DNA of 64,000 nucleotides from Bradyrhizobium sp. BR 10289 (GCF_019455385.1 NZ_JACOFR010000006.1:235961-299960); one strand, 5' to 3'; numbered from the stretch's first letter, positions 1-10,814 are shown. Notes: a model not told the origin generated them from the letters alone. Program-made: numbers and translations.

Positions 1-270
1 CCGAACAACCATCTGATGAGCTACCAGACCTCCGAGGAGAAGCTCGCCAGCGTCTACATCACCGAGAAGGTCGACCGCAAAACCGGCTGGCAATATGTCT
101 GCCTCGAGGAGGAGTGGACGCGCGGCTATCTCCAGGAGATCCAGGATTTCATGGAATGCGCCGCGACGGGCCGCCAGCCGCTGTCGGACCTCGCGCTGGC
201 CTATGAGACCATCAAGGTGAACTATGCCGGCTACTGGGCGGCGGAGGAGGGGACGAGGGTGGTGTTGTAG
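1..270 (+). CDS. Gfo/Idh/MocA family oxidoreductase, C-terminal part (5' end outside window)
   Basis: The frame is open from base 1 and ends at a TAG at 268-270, so only about 89 C-terminal residues are visible. The tail includes EIQDFMECAATGR and DLALAYETIKVNYAGYW, the usual ending of Gfo/Idh/MocA NAD(P)-dependent sugar or inositol dehydrogenases, where the oligomerisation domain closes with a helix that includes a 'P-L-S-D-x-x-L-A' turn. The NAD-binding Rossmann domain lies upstream of the window, so cofactor and substrate cannot be judged. The call rests on the C-terminal pattern alone. An internal ATG at 16 exists but is not the real start, because coding continues upstream of it. Confidence 0.72.
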   Translation, partial: PNNHLMSYQTSEEKLASVYITEKVDRKTGWQYVCLEEEWTRGYLQEIQDFMECAATGRQPLSDLALAYETIKVNYAGYWAAEEGTRVVL

Positions 271-309
271 GCGTCGCGACGATCCCTTCTGCCTCCCCGA
301 CGAGGTGTC

Positions 310-400
310 GTAGGGTGGGCAAAGCGAAGCGTGCCCACGTTTTCGTCGTAGTCCGAGAGAGATCGTGGGCACGGCGCAAGTGCGCCTTTGCCCACCCTAC
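310..400. repeat. Inverted-repeat intergenic element (GTAGGGTGGGCAAAG arms)
   Basis: A 15-base arm GTAGGGTGGGCAAAG (310-324) is repeated inverted as CTTTGCCCACCCTAC (386-400). A second inner pair, CGTGCCCACG (330-339) and CGTGGGCACG (364-373), lies between them. The roughly 91-bp element folds into one long stem and sits between two genes, one ending rightward and one ending leftward. It resembles the short palindromic intergenic elements common in Bradyrhizobium and Rhodopseudomonas. It contains no credible gene. Confidence 0.75.
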
Positions 401-442
401 GATTTCTCTCACCGTCAATGCCGAGACAGCCCCTCACCCCAG

Positions 443-470
443 CCCTCTCCCCGTAAGAACGGGGCGAGGG
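443..470. repeat. REP-like palindrome (CCCTCTCCCCGT arm)
   Basis: CCCTCTCCCCGT (443-454) pairs with ACGGGGCGAGGG (459-470) with one mismatch around a 4-base loop. It is followed by GAGGGAGCGCAGC, a string that recurs at about 9660 next to another palindrome, so both belong to one dispersed intergenic repeat family. It lies just past the stop of the leftward gene ending at 501 and could act as its terminator stem, although no T-run follows. Confidence 0.55.
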
Positions 471-500
471 AGCGCAGCGCTGCTCGTGGCTCGCACTAGG

Positions 501-1811
501 CTAGGCCCCGTAAGTCGAGCCCTTCGGCAGCGGAAACACCGGGTCTTGCGTGCGGATGTTGGTCGGCCACACCACCGAGATGTGCTCGCCGGCGTTTTGC
601 ATCACTACCGGGGTCGAGCGCTCGTTCTGGCCGGACATCGGCGTGCCCGGCGGAAAGAATTTGACGCCGTAGCCCTGGATGGTGCCGCCGGCAGGGATGT
701 CGACGTCGAGCGCGGCCTTGCGAATGGCCTCCGGCTCGAAGCTGCCGTACTTCTCTCTGGCGACCGGCAGCACGTTGTTGAGCAGGATCCAGGTCTGGTT
801 GAAGCCCATCGAGCAGTGCGGCGGCACGTCGGTCGCGCCCGTCTTGGCTTTGTAGCGCGTGACCATGGCGTTCGTCAGATCGCCGATACCCGGCGCGAGC
901 TTTGACGGGTCGAGCAATTGCGCCGGCACCGGATCGATGTTGCAGAAATTGTCGATGTCGGCGCCGAAGGTTGCGCGCAGCTTGTCGAGCTGGCTGTAGC
1001 CGGCGCCTGCGCCGAACAGCATCTTGAAGCGCAATCCGCTCTCGCGCGCCTGACGCAGGAACAGCGTGATGTCGGGGTTGTAGCCGGCATGCGAGATCAC
1101 GTCGGCCTTGGCGCGCTTGATCTTGGTGACGAGCACCGAGAGGTCGGGCGCGGAGGCTGAGTAGCCCTCACGCAGCACGACCTGGATGCCGGCCTCCTTG
1201 GCATAGGCCTCGTCCGCGGCGGCGACGCCGACGCCATAGGGACCATCCTCGTGGATCAGCGCGACCTTGACCTCCTTCGGATCGATGCCGAGCTTGCCTT
1301 TCGCATGCTCGGCGAGGAATCCCGCAAAGGCCTGGCCGTACTGGTCGGAATGGATCTGCGCGCGAAACACATATTGCAGGTTCTTGTCCTTGAACACGGC
1401 GGTCGAGACCGCGGTGGTGATCCACAGGATCTTCTTTTGCTGCTCGACCTTCGCCGCCATCGGCACCGCATGGGCGCTGGAATAGACGCCGTTGATGATG
1501 TCGATCTTTTCCTGGCTGATCAGCCGCTCGGCCTCGTTGATCGCGACGTCGGCCTTGCTCTGGGAGTCCGCCGCGACGGGCACGATCTTCGTCTTGCCGC
1601 CGATGCCGCCCTTCTCATTGACGAGATCGATGGCGATCTGCGCGCCGACCGAGGAGGCGACCGAGCCGCCGGCGGCGAAGGGGCCGGTGAGGTCGTAGAT
1701 CAGGCCGATGCGCAAATTCTCGGCCTGCGCCTGAGCCCGTGTCCAATCGAGGCTGAGTGTGGCGGCGGCAGCCGCCGTACCCTTCAGCAGCTGCCTGCGT
1801 GAAGTCGGCAT
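501..1811 (-). CDS. ABC transporter substrate-binding protein, branched-chain amino-acid type
   Basis: A 436-residue periplasmic binding protein of the LivJ/Peripla_BP_6 type. The chosen ATG at 1811 has the ribosome site GGAGGATAGG just before it and gives the Tat-like leader MPTSRRQLLKG followed by an Ala-rich stretch ending in AQAQA. The open frame upstream is longer but has no such leader. After the leader come NLRIGLIYDLTGPFAAGG and later VNEKGGIGGKTKIVPV, the standard first strand and loop of family-1 type binding proteins. No permease or ATPase genes are adjacent, so it is an orphan binding protein here. The ligand is unknown; this family is expanded in Bradyrhizobium and binds amino acids, aromatic acids or amides. 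Confidence 0.88.
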   Translation of the reverse strand: MPTSRRQLLKGTAAAAATLSLDWTRAQAQAENLRIGLIYDLTGPFAAGGSVASSVGAQIAIDLVNEKGGIGGKTKIVPVAADSQSKADVAINEAERLISQEKIDIINGVYSSAHAVPMAAKVEQQKKILWITTAVSTAVFKDKNLQYVFRAQIHSDQYGQAFAGFLAEHAKGKLGIDPKEVKVALIHEDGPYGVGVAAADEAYAKEAGIQVVLREGYSASAPDLSVLVTKIKRAKADVISHAGYNPDITLFLRQARESGLRFKMLFGAGAGYSQLDKLRATFGADIDNFCNIDPVPAQLLDPSKLAPGIGDLTNAMVTRYKAKTGATDVPPHCSMGFNQTWILLNNVLPVAREKYGSFEPEAIRKAALDVDIPAGGTIQGYGVKFFPPGTPMSGQNERSTPVVMQNAGEHISVVWPTNIRTQDPVFPLPKGSTYGA

Positions 1812-1959
1812 CCTATCCTCCCTCAAAACCGTCTGTTGATTGGTCTTGTTGTTTTTTGCGAAGTATGGGGAAGGGGGCCACGGAAAGTCAACATCGCGAA
1901 AGTCTCGGTCGGTCCTCGCAGCCGTTGAATGCAACTGCGAAGCGCCGGGTGATCGCGCG

Positions 1960-4470
1960 TTACCGGTTCAAACGGCGGGCAAGGTAGCGTGCGGTCTTGC
2001 CACCGGCTTTCGCGACCCGGTCTGGCGGACCCGCCGCGACGATGTTGCCGCCCTCGTCACCCGCGCCCGGGCCGAGATCGATGATCCAGTCGCTGTGAGA
2101 GACGACATCCATGTCATGCTCGACCACGACCACGCTGTTGCCCGCATCCACGATCCGGTCGAGCAGGGCAATCAGCCGTTCGGCATCCCTGGGATGAAGG
2201 CCGGTGGTCGGCTCGTCCAGGACATAGAGCGTGTGACCGCGCTGCGGGCGCATGAGCTCCGTTGCCAGCTTGATGCGCTGGGCTTCGCCGCCGGATAGTT
2301 CGGTCGCGGACTGGCCGAGGCGGATATAGCCGAGGCCGACCTCGCGCACGACGGACAGCGCGCGGTTCAGCGTCGTATCGCCGCTGAAGAAGTCGAAGGC
2401 CTCGTCGACGCGCATCGCCAGCACATCCGCGATCGACTTGCCGTCGATCTTCACCTCGAGCGTCTTGTCGTTGTAGCGCGCGCCCTTGCAGGTCGGGCAG
2501 GGCGCATAGACGCTAGGCAGGAACAGCAACTCCACGCACACGAACCCTTCGCCCTCGCAGGTCCCGCACCGGCCCTTGGCGACATTGAACGAGAAGCGTC
2601 CGGCATCGTAGCGGCGCGACTTTGCCTGCGGCGTTGCCGCGAACAGCTTTCGGACATGGTCGAACAGGCCGGTATAGGTCGCAAGGTTCGATCGCGGCGT
2701 GCGGCCGATCGGCTTCTGATCCACCACGACGAGGCGGTCGATCTGATCGAGCCCGGCGGTAATCTTGCCGCCCAATGTCTCCACGGTGGGGGCCAGGGTG
2801 TCGTCGTCCGCATCGGTGGCCAGCGTGTGGCCGAGATGACCAGCCACGGCGTCGACGAGGAATTGGCTGATCAGGCTCGACTTGCCGGAGCCGGACACGC
2901 CGGTGACGCTGGCGATGACGCCAAGGGGAATATCGACGTCGAGGCCGCGCAGATTGTTGCGGGTCACGCCTCTGATCTTCAGATGCCCCTTCGGCTCGCG
3001 GCGGAGCGTCGGCAGCTGCTTTCGCGGCTGCGCGACATAATGGGCGGTTCGCGATTGCTTGACGTCGCCGAGCCCTGCGGGCGGACCGCTATAGAGGATG
3101 AGGCCGCCGCCGTCGCCGGCATCGGGCCCGACATCCACCAGCCAGTCGGCGTGCCTGATCACCTCGATCTCGTGCTCGACCACGAAGATGGAATTGCCGG
3201 CGTGCTTGAGGCGGTCCAGCGCCCGCAGCAACGCTTCCGTGTCGGCGGGATGCAGGCCCGCAGACGGTTCGTCGAGCACGTAGACGACGCCGAACAGGTT
3301 GGAGCGGACCTGCGTCGCAAGGCGCAGACGTTGCAATTCGCCCGGCGACAGCGTCGGCGTGCTGCGCTCGCAGGCGAGATAACCGAGGCCGAGGTCGAGC
3401 AGCACGGCGAGCCGCGCCGACAGATCCTCGCAGATTCGCCGGGCGACGACGGTCTTCTCGGATTTGTCCGCCGACGCCTGCGCAAACGGCTTGATCAGCT
3501 CGTGCAGTTGCTTGAGCGGCAAATGCGACATCTCGGCGATGTTGAGGCCGGCGAACTTGACCTTGAGCGCCTCGGGCTTCAGCCGCGTGCCGTGGCAGGT
3601 CGGACAGTCCTGCGTGATCATGAATTGCGCGACGCGGCGCTTCATCATCGCGCTCTCGGACTTGGCGTAGGTCTGCATCACGTAGCGCTTGGCGCCCGTG
3701 AACGTGCCCTGGTAGCTCGGCTCCTCCTTGCGGCGCAGCGCCCGCTTGACCTCGGCGGCATCGTAACCGGCATAGACCGGAACGGTCGGCTGCTCCTCGG
3801 TGAACAGGATCCAGTCGCGATCTTTCTTGGGCAGCTCACGCCAGGGTTTGTCGACGTCGTAGCCAAGTGTCGTCAGGATGTCGCGGAGGTTCTGGCCCTG
3901 CCAGGCGCTCGGCCAGGCCGCGATGGCGCGCTCGCGGATGGTCTTAGTGTCGTCGGGCACCATGGATTTCTCGGTGACGTCGAGCATCCGGCCGATGCCG
4001 TGGCAGGTCGGGCAGGCGCCCTCCGGCGTGTTCGGCGAAAACGATTCCGCATAGAGCATCGGCTGTCCCCGCGGATAATCCCCGGCGCGGGAATAGAGCA
4101 TCCGGAGCAGGTTCGAGATGGTCGTCACGCTGCCGACGGACGATCGCGTCGTCGGCGCGCCCCGCTGCTGCTGGAGCGCCACCGCTGGCGGCAGGCCCTC
4201 GATGTCGTCGACTTCAGGAATCTGCATCTGGTGGAACAGCCGCCGCGCATAGGGCGAGACCGACTCCAGATAGCGTCGCTGCGCCTCGGCATAGATCGTC
4301 CCGAAGGCGAGCGAGGATTTTCCGGAACCCGACACGCCCGTGAACACGACCAGGGCGTTGCGGGGAATTTTGACGTCGACGTTCCTGAGATTGTGCTCGC
4401 GCGCGCCGCGGACATGAACGAAACCGTCGTCCTGCGTCAGGCTACTCTGGTGTCTCGGTCGATCGTCCAT
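1960..4470 (-). CDS. uvrA: UvrA-like ABC ATPase, short form (UvrA2-like)
   Basis: An 836-residue excinuclease-subunit-A homologue with two ABC cassettes. The first Walker [10 protein letters not shown], is at residues 45-53 and the second near residue 520. The signature motifs are [12 protein letters not shown] and [12 protein letters not shown]. Zinc-finger-type pairs are visible ([24 protein letters not shown] and CPTCKGAR). Canonical UvrA has about 950 residues. Here the sequence passes from [19 protein letters not shown] almost directly to [14 protein letters not shown], so the first zinc module and the UvrB-interaction insert of canonical UvrA appear to be missing. That pattern is known for UvrA2/DrrC-type paralogues linked to DNA-damage or drug tolerance. 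The start at 4470 has GGAG seven bases upstream. Confidence 0.88.
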   Translation of the reverse strand: MDDRPRHQSSLTQDDGFVHVRGAREHNLRNVDVKIPRNALVVFTGVSGSGKSSLAFGTIYAEAQRRYLESVSPYARRLFHQMQIPEVDDIEGLPPAVALQQQRGAPTTRSSVGSVTTISNLLRMLYSRAGDYPRGQPMLYAESFSPNTPEGACPTCHGIGRMLDVTEKSMVPDDTKTIRERAIAAWPSAWQGQNLRDILTTLGYDVDKPWRELPKKDRDWILFTEEQPTVPVYAGYDAAEVKRALRRKEEPSYQGTFTGAKRYVMQTYAKSESAMMKRRVAQFMITQDCPTCHGTRLKPEALKVKFAGLNIAEMSHLPLKQLHELIKPFAQASADKSEKTVVARRICEDLSARLAVLLDLGLGYLACERSTPTLSPGELQRLRLATQVRSNLFGVVYVLDEPSAGLHPADTEALLRALDRLKHAGNSIFVVEHEIEVIRHADWLVDVGPDAGDGGGLILYSGPPAGLGDVKQSRTAHYVAQPRKQLPTLRREPKGHLKIRGVTRNNLRGLDVDIPLGVIASVTGVSGSGKSSLISQFLVDAVAGHLGHTLATDADDDTLAPTVETLGGKITAGLDQIDRLVVVDQKPIGRTPRSNLATYTGLFDHVRKLFAATPQAKSRRYDAGRFSFNVAKGRCGTCEGEGFVCVELLFLPSVYAPCPTCKGARYNDKTLEVKIDGKSIADVLAMRVDEAFDFFSGDTTLNRALSVVREVGLGYIRLGQSATELSGGEAQRIKLATELMRPQRGHTLYVLDEPTTGLHPRDAERLIALLDRIVDAGNSVVVVEHDMDVVSHSDWIIDLGPGAGDEGGNIVAAGPPDRVAKAGGKTARYLARRLNR

Positions 4471-4544
4471 TTGGCTCCTCCGGCCCGGTGCGAGGCTTGC
4501 TTCGCACAGCGGTCGGCTGTCGCTCTGTGCCGACGAAGGTCAAC

Positions 4545-5660
4545 CTAGCTCGCGTAACCCCGTTCCAGCGATTGGCGCTGGCGATACCGCTCCAGCGCCA
4601 GATCGACGAGGCGCGACAGCAACTCGGCATAGGGCACGCCCGAGGCTTCCATCATCTTCGGATACATGCTGATCGAGGTGAAGCCGGGCAGGGTGTTGAT
4701 CTCGTTGAAATAGAATTGGCCGCTTTGCCGGTCGAGGAAGAAGTCGACACGCGCAAAGCCGCTGCATTCGAGCGCCGCGAACACCTGCGTCGCCAGCGAT
4801 CGCACCCGCTCCATCTGCGGCGCATCCAGCCGCGCCGGCAGGTCGACCCGGGCCCCGTCGGGATCGAGATATTTTGCCTCGTAGGAATAGAACTCGTGAT
4901 GGGCGTTGGGATTGAGCTCGCTGGCGACGCTGGCGAACAGCGTCTCGCCTTCGAGCACCGCGACCTCGATCTCGCGTGCGTCGATGCCCTGCTCGACCAG
5001 CACCTTGACGTCATAGCGGAACGCATCGTCGAGCGCGGCGCCAAGCGCATCCCAGGTCTTGACCTTGTGGATGCCGACGCTGGAGCCCATGTTGCACGGC
5101 TTGACGAACACCGGCAGGCAGAGGCCCTCGGTCGCCTTCGCAAGCGATGCGGACCGGTCCTGCGTGAAGGCCTTGCGACCGAGCACGCGATAGGGAGCGA
5201 CCGGAATGCCGGCGAATTCGGCGAGCCGCTTGGCGACGTCCTTGTCCATGCTGACGGCGGAGGCGAGCACGCCGGAGCCGACATAGGCGACATCGGCCAA
5301 TTCCAGCAGGCCCTGCACCGCGCCGTCCTCGCACAGCGGCCCATGCATGACCGGAAACACGACGTCGATCTCGACCGGAGCGCCCGGCGCGACCGGCATG
5401 AGCGTGCCGCGCCCGTCAGCGCCTCTGGTGAGCCGCATCTCCGGCGCGTCCGCCAGGATCGGCAAGGACACCGCGTTGATCTGATCGAGCGTGTGTAGGT
5501 CGTTCCATTGCCACCGGCCCTCCTTGTCGATCGAGACCGGAATCACCTCGAAGCGGCTGCGGTCGAGATGACGGAGCACGGAAGCGGCCGATTTCAGCGA
5601 GACCTCGTGCTCACCGGACCTGCCGCCATAGAGAACAACGACGCGAATTTTGCCTGCCAT
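4545..5660 (-). CDS. ddl: D-alanine--D-alanine ligase
   Basis: A 371-residue ATP-grasp ligase that makes the D-Ala-D-Ala dipeptide for peptidoglycan in the cytoplasm. The N-terminus VVVLYGGRSGEHEVSLKSA is the Ddl signature 1. Further in are VFPVMHGPLCEDGAVQGLLE and the grasp loop PVFVKPCNMGSSVGIHKV. Near the C-terminus is FYFNEINTLPGFTS, which holds the Mg-ATP-binding Glu and Asn. The length matches the A/B-type Ddl of proteobacteria. It is leftward with 74 bp between its end and the short uvrA start. It lies outside a dcw cluster, so it may be a second Ddl paralogue, but nothing in the sequence suggests loss of function. Confidence 0.95.
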   Translation of the reverse strand: MAGKIRVVVLYGGRSGEHEVSLKSAASVLRHLDRSRFEVIPVSIDKEGRWQWNDLHTLDQINAVSLPILADAPEMRLTRGADGRGTLMPVAPGAPVEIDVVFPVMHGPLCEDGAVQGLLELADVAYVGSGVLASAVSMDKDVAKRLAEFAGIPVAPYRVLGRKAFTQDRSASLAKATEGLCLPVFVKPCNMGSSVGIHKVKTWDALGAALDDAFRYDVKVLVEQGIDAREIEVAVLEGETLFASVASELNPNAHHEFYSYEAKYLDPDGARVDLPARLDAPQMERVRSLATQVFAALECSGFARVDFFLDRQSGQFYFNEINTLPGFTSISMYPKMMEASGVPYAELLSRLVDLALERYRQRQSLERGYAS

Positions 5661-5789
5661 GGTTCAATTATCACGCGCTCCGTCCGGAAGTCACCTCTGT
5701 TGCTGCGGCGCGCATCGACAGGCTGGCCAAAACAAGACGGCGCCGGCAAGGCACGCCGGCGCCGTGTCGCAATTCAAGGCTTTTGCCGC

Positions 5790-7007
5790 CTAGCCGGGTC
5801 CTGCGCCCTGTGTCGCCGTATACACGGCGTAGAGCGACTGGCTCGCGGCCATGAACAGGCGGTTACGCTTGGGGCCGCCGAAGCAGATGTTGCCGCACAC
5901 CTCCGGCAGGCGGATGCGCCCGAGCAGCTTGCCCTCCGGCGACCACACGGTGACGCCGCTATAGCCGACCGCGCGGCCGGCATTGCTGGAGGCCCAGACA
6001 TTGCCGTTGACGTCGCAGCGCACGCCATCGGGGCCGCATTTCACGCCGTCGATGACGCAATCGGAGAAGCGCTGCTGGTTGGAGAGCTTGTTGTCCGTCC
6101 CCACGTCAAACACGAAAATCTCGCCCTTGCCGCCGGGGCCGGTGTCGCCGGGTCCCTTGCCGGTGGAGACGACATAGAGCTTCTTGAAGTCCGGCGAGAA
6201 GCACAGGCCGTTGGGATCGGGCACCTGCTCCTCGGTGACGACGAGGTCTATGCGGCCCGAGGGATCGATGCGATAGCAGTTGGTCGGCAGCTCGCGCTTG
6301 CCCGGTGTGAAGCCGGCCGGCTGGCCGATCCGCGGATTGAGCTTGCCGCCCGCATTGCTCGGGCCACCGGCTGCGTCAGGCTCGCCCTCATAGAGCTGGC
6401 CGCCATAGGGCGGGTCGGTGAACCAGTAGCTGCCGTCGGGATGGGCGACGACGTCGTTCGGCGAGTTCAGCCGCTTGCCCTGGTAGGAATCCGCGAGCAC
6501 CGTGGCGGTGCCGTCATGCTCATAGCGCGTCACCCGCCGCGTCAGATGCTCGCAGGAGAGCTGCCGGCCCTGGAAGTCGAACGAATTGCCGTTGGAATTG
6601 TTGGAGGGGCTGCGGAAGACGCTGACGCGGCCGTCGTCCTCGGTCCAGCGCATTTGCCTGTTGTTGGGAATGTCGCTCCAGAGCAGATAACGTCCCTGTG
6701 CGCTCCAGGCCGGACCTTCCGCCCACAACAGGCCGGTATAGAGGCGCTTGATCGCGGTGTTGGGCTGCGCGAGATCGTTGAAGGATGGATCCACCGCGAC
6801 GATGTCGGGGTCCCAGAAATAAGTCGTCGGCGCCCCATGAGGCCCGAAATCGCGCGGCGGGGTGGTGATCGTGGTCGGCGGTGCGGCCGGGCCGGTCTGG
6901 GCCAGTACGGGGCCGGCCATCGTGGCGGCGGCGCCGAGCGCGAGGCCTTGCACCAGCGTCCGTCGTGAAAGCGCAGCATCCTGGTCACGCTGCTGTTGGC
7001 GTGTCAT
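5790..7007 (-). CDS. SMP-30/gluconolactonase-like beta-propeller, Tat-exported
   Basis: A 405-residue protein starting at the ATG at 7007, which is preceded by GGGAGGACGCG. The leader has a twin-arginine motif, SRRTLVQGLALG, and a probable cleavage after PVLAQ, so the protein should be folded before export to the periplasm. The mature part carries SMP-30/regucalcin-type repeats: LLWAEGPAW (first metal-binding Glu), RLNSPNDVVAHPDGSYWFTD (Asn and Asp ligands) and DPNGLCFSPD. Family members hydrolyse sugar lactones with a divalent metal. The substrate cannot be read from the sequence. No pathway partner is adjacent. Confidence 0.87.
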   Translation of the reverse strand: MTRQQQRDQDAALSRRTLVQGLALGAAATMAGPVLAQTGPAAPPTTITTPPRDFGPHGAPTTYFWDPDIVAVDPSFNDLAQPNTAIKRLYTGLLWAEGPAWSAQGRYLLWSDIPNNRQMRWTEDDGRVSVFRSPSNNSNGNSFDFQGRQLSCEHLTRRVTRYEHDGTATVLADSYQGKRLNSPNDVVAHPDGSYWFTDPPYGGQLYEGEPDAAGGPSNAGGKLNPRIGQPAGFTPGKRELPTNCYRIDPSGRIDLVVTEEQVPDPNGLCFSPDFKKLYVVSTGKGPGDTGPGGKGEIFVFDVGTDNKLSNQQRFSDCVIDGVKCGPDGVRCDVNGNVWASSNAGRAVGYSGVTVWSPEGKLLGRIRLPEVCGNICFGGPKRNRLFMAASQSLYAVYTATQGAGPG

Positions 7008-7293
7008 CGCGTCCTCCCGGTCATGTTGGCTGGCCGGTTGATCCGGCCGAGCTGCCGTGGAGGTTAGTCCGGTCTGCGACCAGTTGCGAGCGGTGGATTC
7101 GCATCCTTTGCGCGATGCCGAAATGATGTCGCGAATTCGTCGCAGCTCCGTCTCAAACGAGGCTCCCGAACCTGCGCATGGCCGTTCCACAGGCGTGAAC
7201 GACTGTTCGTTCGCCTCACAATGATGGAGCACGCAGCCTTGACCCCGCCCTCATTGCTGCGCACAACTCTTCCGGACAAAGTCGGAGTTGAGT

Positions 7294-7536
7294 GTGGGTG
7301 TCTTCATCTTGATCGTGTTGCTCGCGATGGCCTTCGCGGGCGGCTATTTCACGCGCGACTACATCTCCCGCCAGCGCCGTGCTGAAGCCCGTCGCATGCG
7401 CGGCTACGCGCAGCCGGATTGGCTCAATGCCAATGCGCCCGCCAATACCAATGAGGTCGCCCCGCCGGCCACCGGCGAACTCGGTCAAATGCTCGACCGC
7501 TGGGAGAGCAGGGCCCGCGCCCGCCGCGCGGGGTAG
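7294..7536 (+). CDS. Small single-span membrane protein of unknown function
   Basis: An 80-residue protein. The GTG at 7294 is preferred over an upstream TTG at 7288 because GGAG lies six bases before it. The N-terminal segment VFILIVLLAMAFAGGYF is one transmembrane helix, followed by a basic stretch (RDYISRQRRAEARRMR) and a polar tail, suggesting an N-out or anchored topology with a cytosolic tail. No family was recognised. The gene stands alone between the leftward SMP-30 gene and the leuA leader. Confidence 0.6.
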   Translation: MGVFILIVLLAMAFAGGYFTRDYISRQRRAEARRMRGYAQPDWLNANAPANTNEVAPPATGELGQMLDRWESRARARRAG

Positions 7537-7637
7537 GTCGGGGTTGCCCGGCGCGAAGACCGGATGTCACGCCGGGCGATCCGGGCCGCAAGATCAACCA
7601 GGTCAGTCTCCCTGACCATCTTTTGGCGTTGCAGTTG

Positions 7638-7664
7638 CGCCCGTTTCTCGTCTAGAAACGGGCG
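7638..7664. terminator. Strong hairpin between small membrane gene and leuA leader
   Basis: CGCCCGTTTCT (7638-7648) and AGAAACGGGCG (7654-7664) form a perfect 11-bp stem with the 5-base loop CGTCT. It lies about 100 bp after the stop of the small membrane gene. No T-run follows, so it may be a terminator without a clear U-tract or part of a longer 5' leader. Confidence 0.5.
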
Positions 7665-7733
7665 TATCGAGCCTCCCGGCAACCAACCGTCAACGGTTTT
7701 GACCGAGGATTGAGGGCTCAAAAGGGTCTGGCA

Positions 7734-7850
7734 ATGCTGATTCGCGGCCAAATCGAGGGATTTTCGGGGGAGGTGGCTCTGGCCGCCGCCACGATCCCGG
7801 CTGCGCTGCCCACCCTCCTGATTAGCGGGCTTCTTCTTAGCTGCCCCTGA
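7734..7850 (+). CDS. Candidate leucine-rich leader peptide upstream of leuA
   Basis: A 38-codon ORF begins with ATG at 7734, preceded by AAAAGGG at good spacing. Its last third reads ALPTLLISGLLLSCP and then TGA at 7848-7850, giving six Leu and one Ile codons in thirteen residues just before the stop. The stop overlaps the left arm of a hairpin, and alternative pairings follow before leuA at 7959. This is the layout of ribosome-mediated attenuation: slow reading of the Leu codons would change which downstream stem forms. Leu-rich leader peptides before leuA are established in other proteobacteria. Here the assignment is an inference from layout and composition. Confidence 0.62.
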   Translation: MLIRGQIEGFSGEVALAAATIPAALPTLLISGLLLSCP

Positions 7851-7918
7851 GGGCCGGCTGGGCGCTGCGCGCCTGGGCACTCAGGGGTTGGTCAAGATCA
7901 CCGGACACCTCAGGCGCC
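7844..7918 (+). promoter_or_regulatory. Candidate leuA attenuator: mutually exclusive stems
   Basis: CCCCTGAG (7844-7851) pairs perfectly with CTCAGGGG (7880-7887). The overlapping CCTGAGG (7846-7852) also pairs perfectly with CCTCAGG (7908-7914). A third option pairs GCGCCTG (7869-7875) with CAGGCGC (7911-7917). The first two cannot coexist, as expected of terminator/antiterminator or sequester/antisequester switches. No U-run follows the first stem, so control may act through Rho or through ribosome access rather than a classic intrinsic terminator. Confidence 0.5.
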
Positions 7919-7958
7919 CTTAAGATTGACGGCGCAAAAGCTCAAAAGGAAATTTGCA

Positions 7959-9518
<1,560 letters not shown>

Positions 9519-9526
9519 CGCCTTCG

Positions 9527-9548
9527 CCTCTCCCGCTTGCGGGAGAGG
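9527..9548. repeat. REP-like palindrome after leuA
   Basis: CCTCTCCCGC (9527-9536) and GCGGGAGAGG (9539-9548) form a perfect 10-bp stem with a TT loop, nine bases after the leuA stop. The following 150 bp carries degenerate repeat matter (GAGGGTTC..., then GAGGGAGCGCAGC near 9660) shared with the element at about 443-480. The stem may double as the leuA terminator. The rest of 9549-9809 holds no gene. Confidence 0.6.
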
Positions 9549-9809
9549 CCGACGCGTGCGAAGCGCGCGGCGGGTGAGGGTTCTTTCCTCTCGGGGAGTG
9601 TCCCATTGCGGAGACCCCCGCATCCGCCTTCGCCAAGGCTTCGGCGGACAAGAGCGGGAGAGGGAGCGCAGCACTGATCGCGGCGCCAACATCATGAATA
9701 CCTGCCCTGCTAAGGGCCAATAGCGGCTGTCTCTCCCAGCCGCTATTGATGCTGCCGGCATAAGAATTGGCCGTCCGCATCGGCGGCCCAAATACAACAG
9801 GGAGAGATC

Positions 9810-10814
9810 ATGCGCACCTTTGCGATCGCAGCGTCCATCGCGGCACTGGCACTTGGCTTGACCGGGCCGGCATCGGCCCAATCGCCTATCATCATCAAGT
9901 TCAGCCATGTGGTCGCGACCGACACGCCGAAGGGCAAGGCCTCCGAGAAGTTCAAGGAGCTCGCCGAGAAGTACACCGGCGGCAAGGTCAAGGTCGAGGT
10001 CTATCCGAACTCGACGCTCTACAAGGACAAGGAGGAGCTCGAGGCGCTCCAGCTCGGCAGCGTGCAGATGCTGGCGCCGTCCAACTCGAAATTCGGTCCG
10101 CTCGGCATCCGCGAGTTCGAGGTGTTCGATCTGCCCTACATCCTTCCCGACCTGAAGACGCTGCGGAAGGTGACGGAAGGTCCGCTCGGAGCAAAGCTGC
10201 TGAAGCAGCTCGAGCCCAAGGGCATCACCGGCCTTGCCTACTGGGACAACGGCTTCAAGCAGATGAGCGCCAACAAGAGGCTCGTCGCGCCCGCCGACTA
10301 CCAGGGCGTCAAGTTCCGCATCCAGTCCTCGCGCGTGCTGCAGGCCCAGTTCAAGGCGCTCGGCTCGCTGCCGCAGGTGATGGCGTTCTCGGAAGTCTAC
10401 CAGGCACTGCAGACCGGCGTCGTCGACGGGCAGGAGAATACCTGGTCGAACATCTATACCCAGAAGATGCACGAGGTGCAGAAGTACATCACCGAGACCA
10501 ATCACGGCTACATCGGCTACGTCGTCATCGTGAACAAGAAGTTCTGGGACGATCTGCCGGCCGACATCCGCGAGCAGCTGTCGAAGGCGATGAAGGAAGC
10601 CACCGACTTCAACAACGCGCAGTCGCAGAAGGAAAACGACGACGCGCTCGCCGAGGTCAAGAAGAGCGGCAAGAGCGAGATCATCAAGCTCACCGCCGAG
10701 CAGGACGAGGCGATGCGCAAGGCGATGGAGCCGGTCTACAAGGACGCCGCCAGCCGTGTCGGCCAGCCGCTGATCGACGAGTTCCTGAAGGAAGCCAAGA
10801 GCACGACGAATTAG
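9810..10814 (+). CDS. dctP: TRAP transporter periplasmic substrate-binding protein (DctP family)
   Basis: A 334-residue protein with the ATG at 9810 behind GGGAGAG. A Sec signal peptide ends near GPASAQS (about residue 24). The mature start IIIKFSHVVATDTPKGKAS and the mid-protein signature FRIQSSRVLQAQFKALGS, with the Arg that binds the substrate carboxylate, identify DctP/SiaP-type binding proteins. TGVVDGQENTW is the second family signature. TRAP systems import carboxylates with DctQ and DctM membrane subunits. Neither is nearby: a strong terminator follows and the next gene is unrelated. It is therefore an orphan subunit that must use a transporter encoded elsewhere. Confidence 0.92.
   Translation: MRTFAIAASIAALALGLTGPASAQSPIIIKFSHVVATDTPKGKASEKFKELAEKYTGGKVKVEVYPNSTLYKDKEELEALQLGSVQMLAPSNSKFGPLGIREFEVFDLPYILPDLKTLRKVTEGPLGAKLLKQLEPKGITGLAYWDNGFKQMSANKRLVAPADYQGVKFRIQSSRVLQAQFKALGSLPQVMAFSEVYQALQTGVVDGQENTWSNIYTQKMHEVQKYITETNHGYIGYVVIVNKKFWDDLPADIREQLSKAMKEATDFNNAQSQKENDDALAEVKKSGKSEIIKLTAEQDEAMRKAMEPVYKDAASRVGQPLIDEFLKEAKSTTN

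Noticed and set aside
2656..4548. A 630-residue rightward frame opposite the uvrA-like gene
   Set aside because: Antisense shadow in high-GC sequence with no domain pattern.
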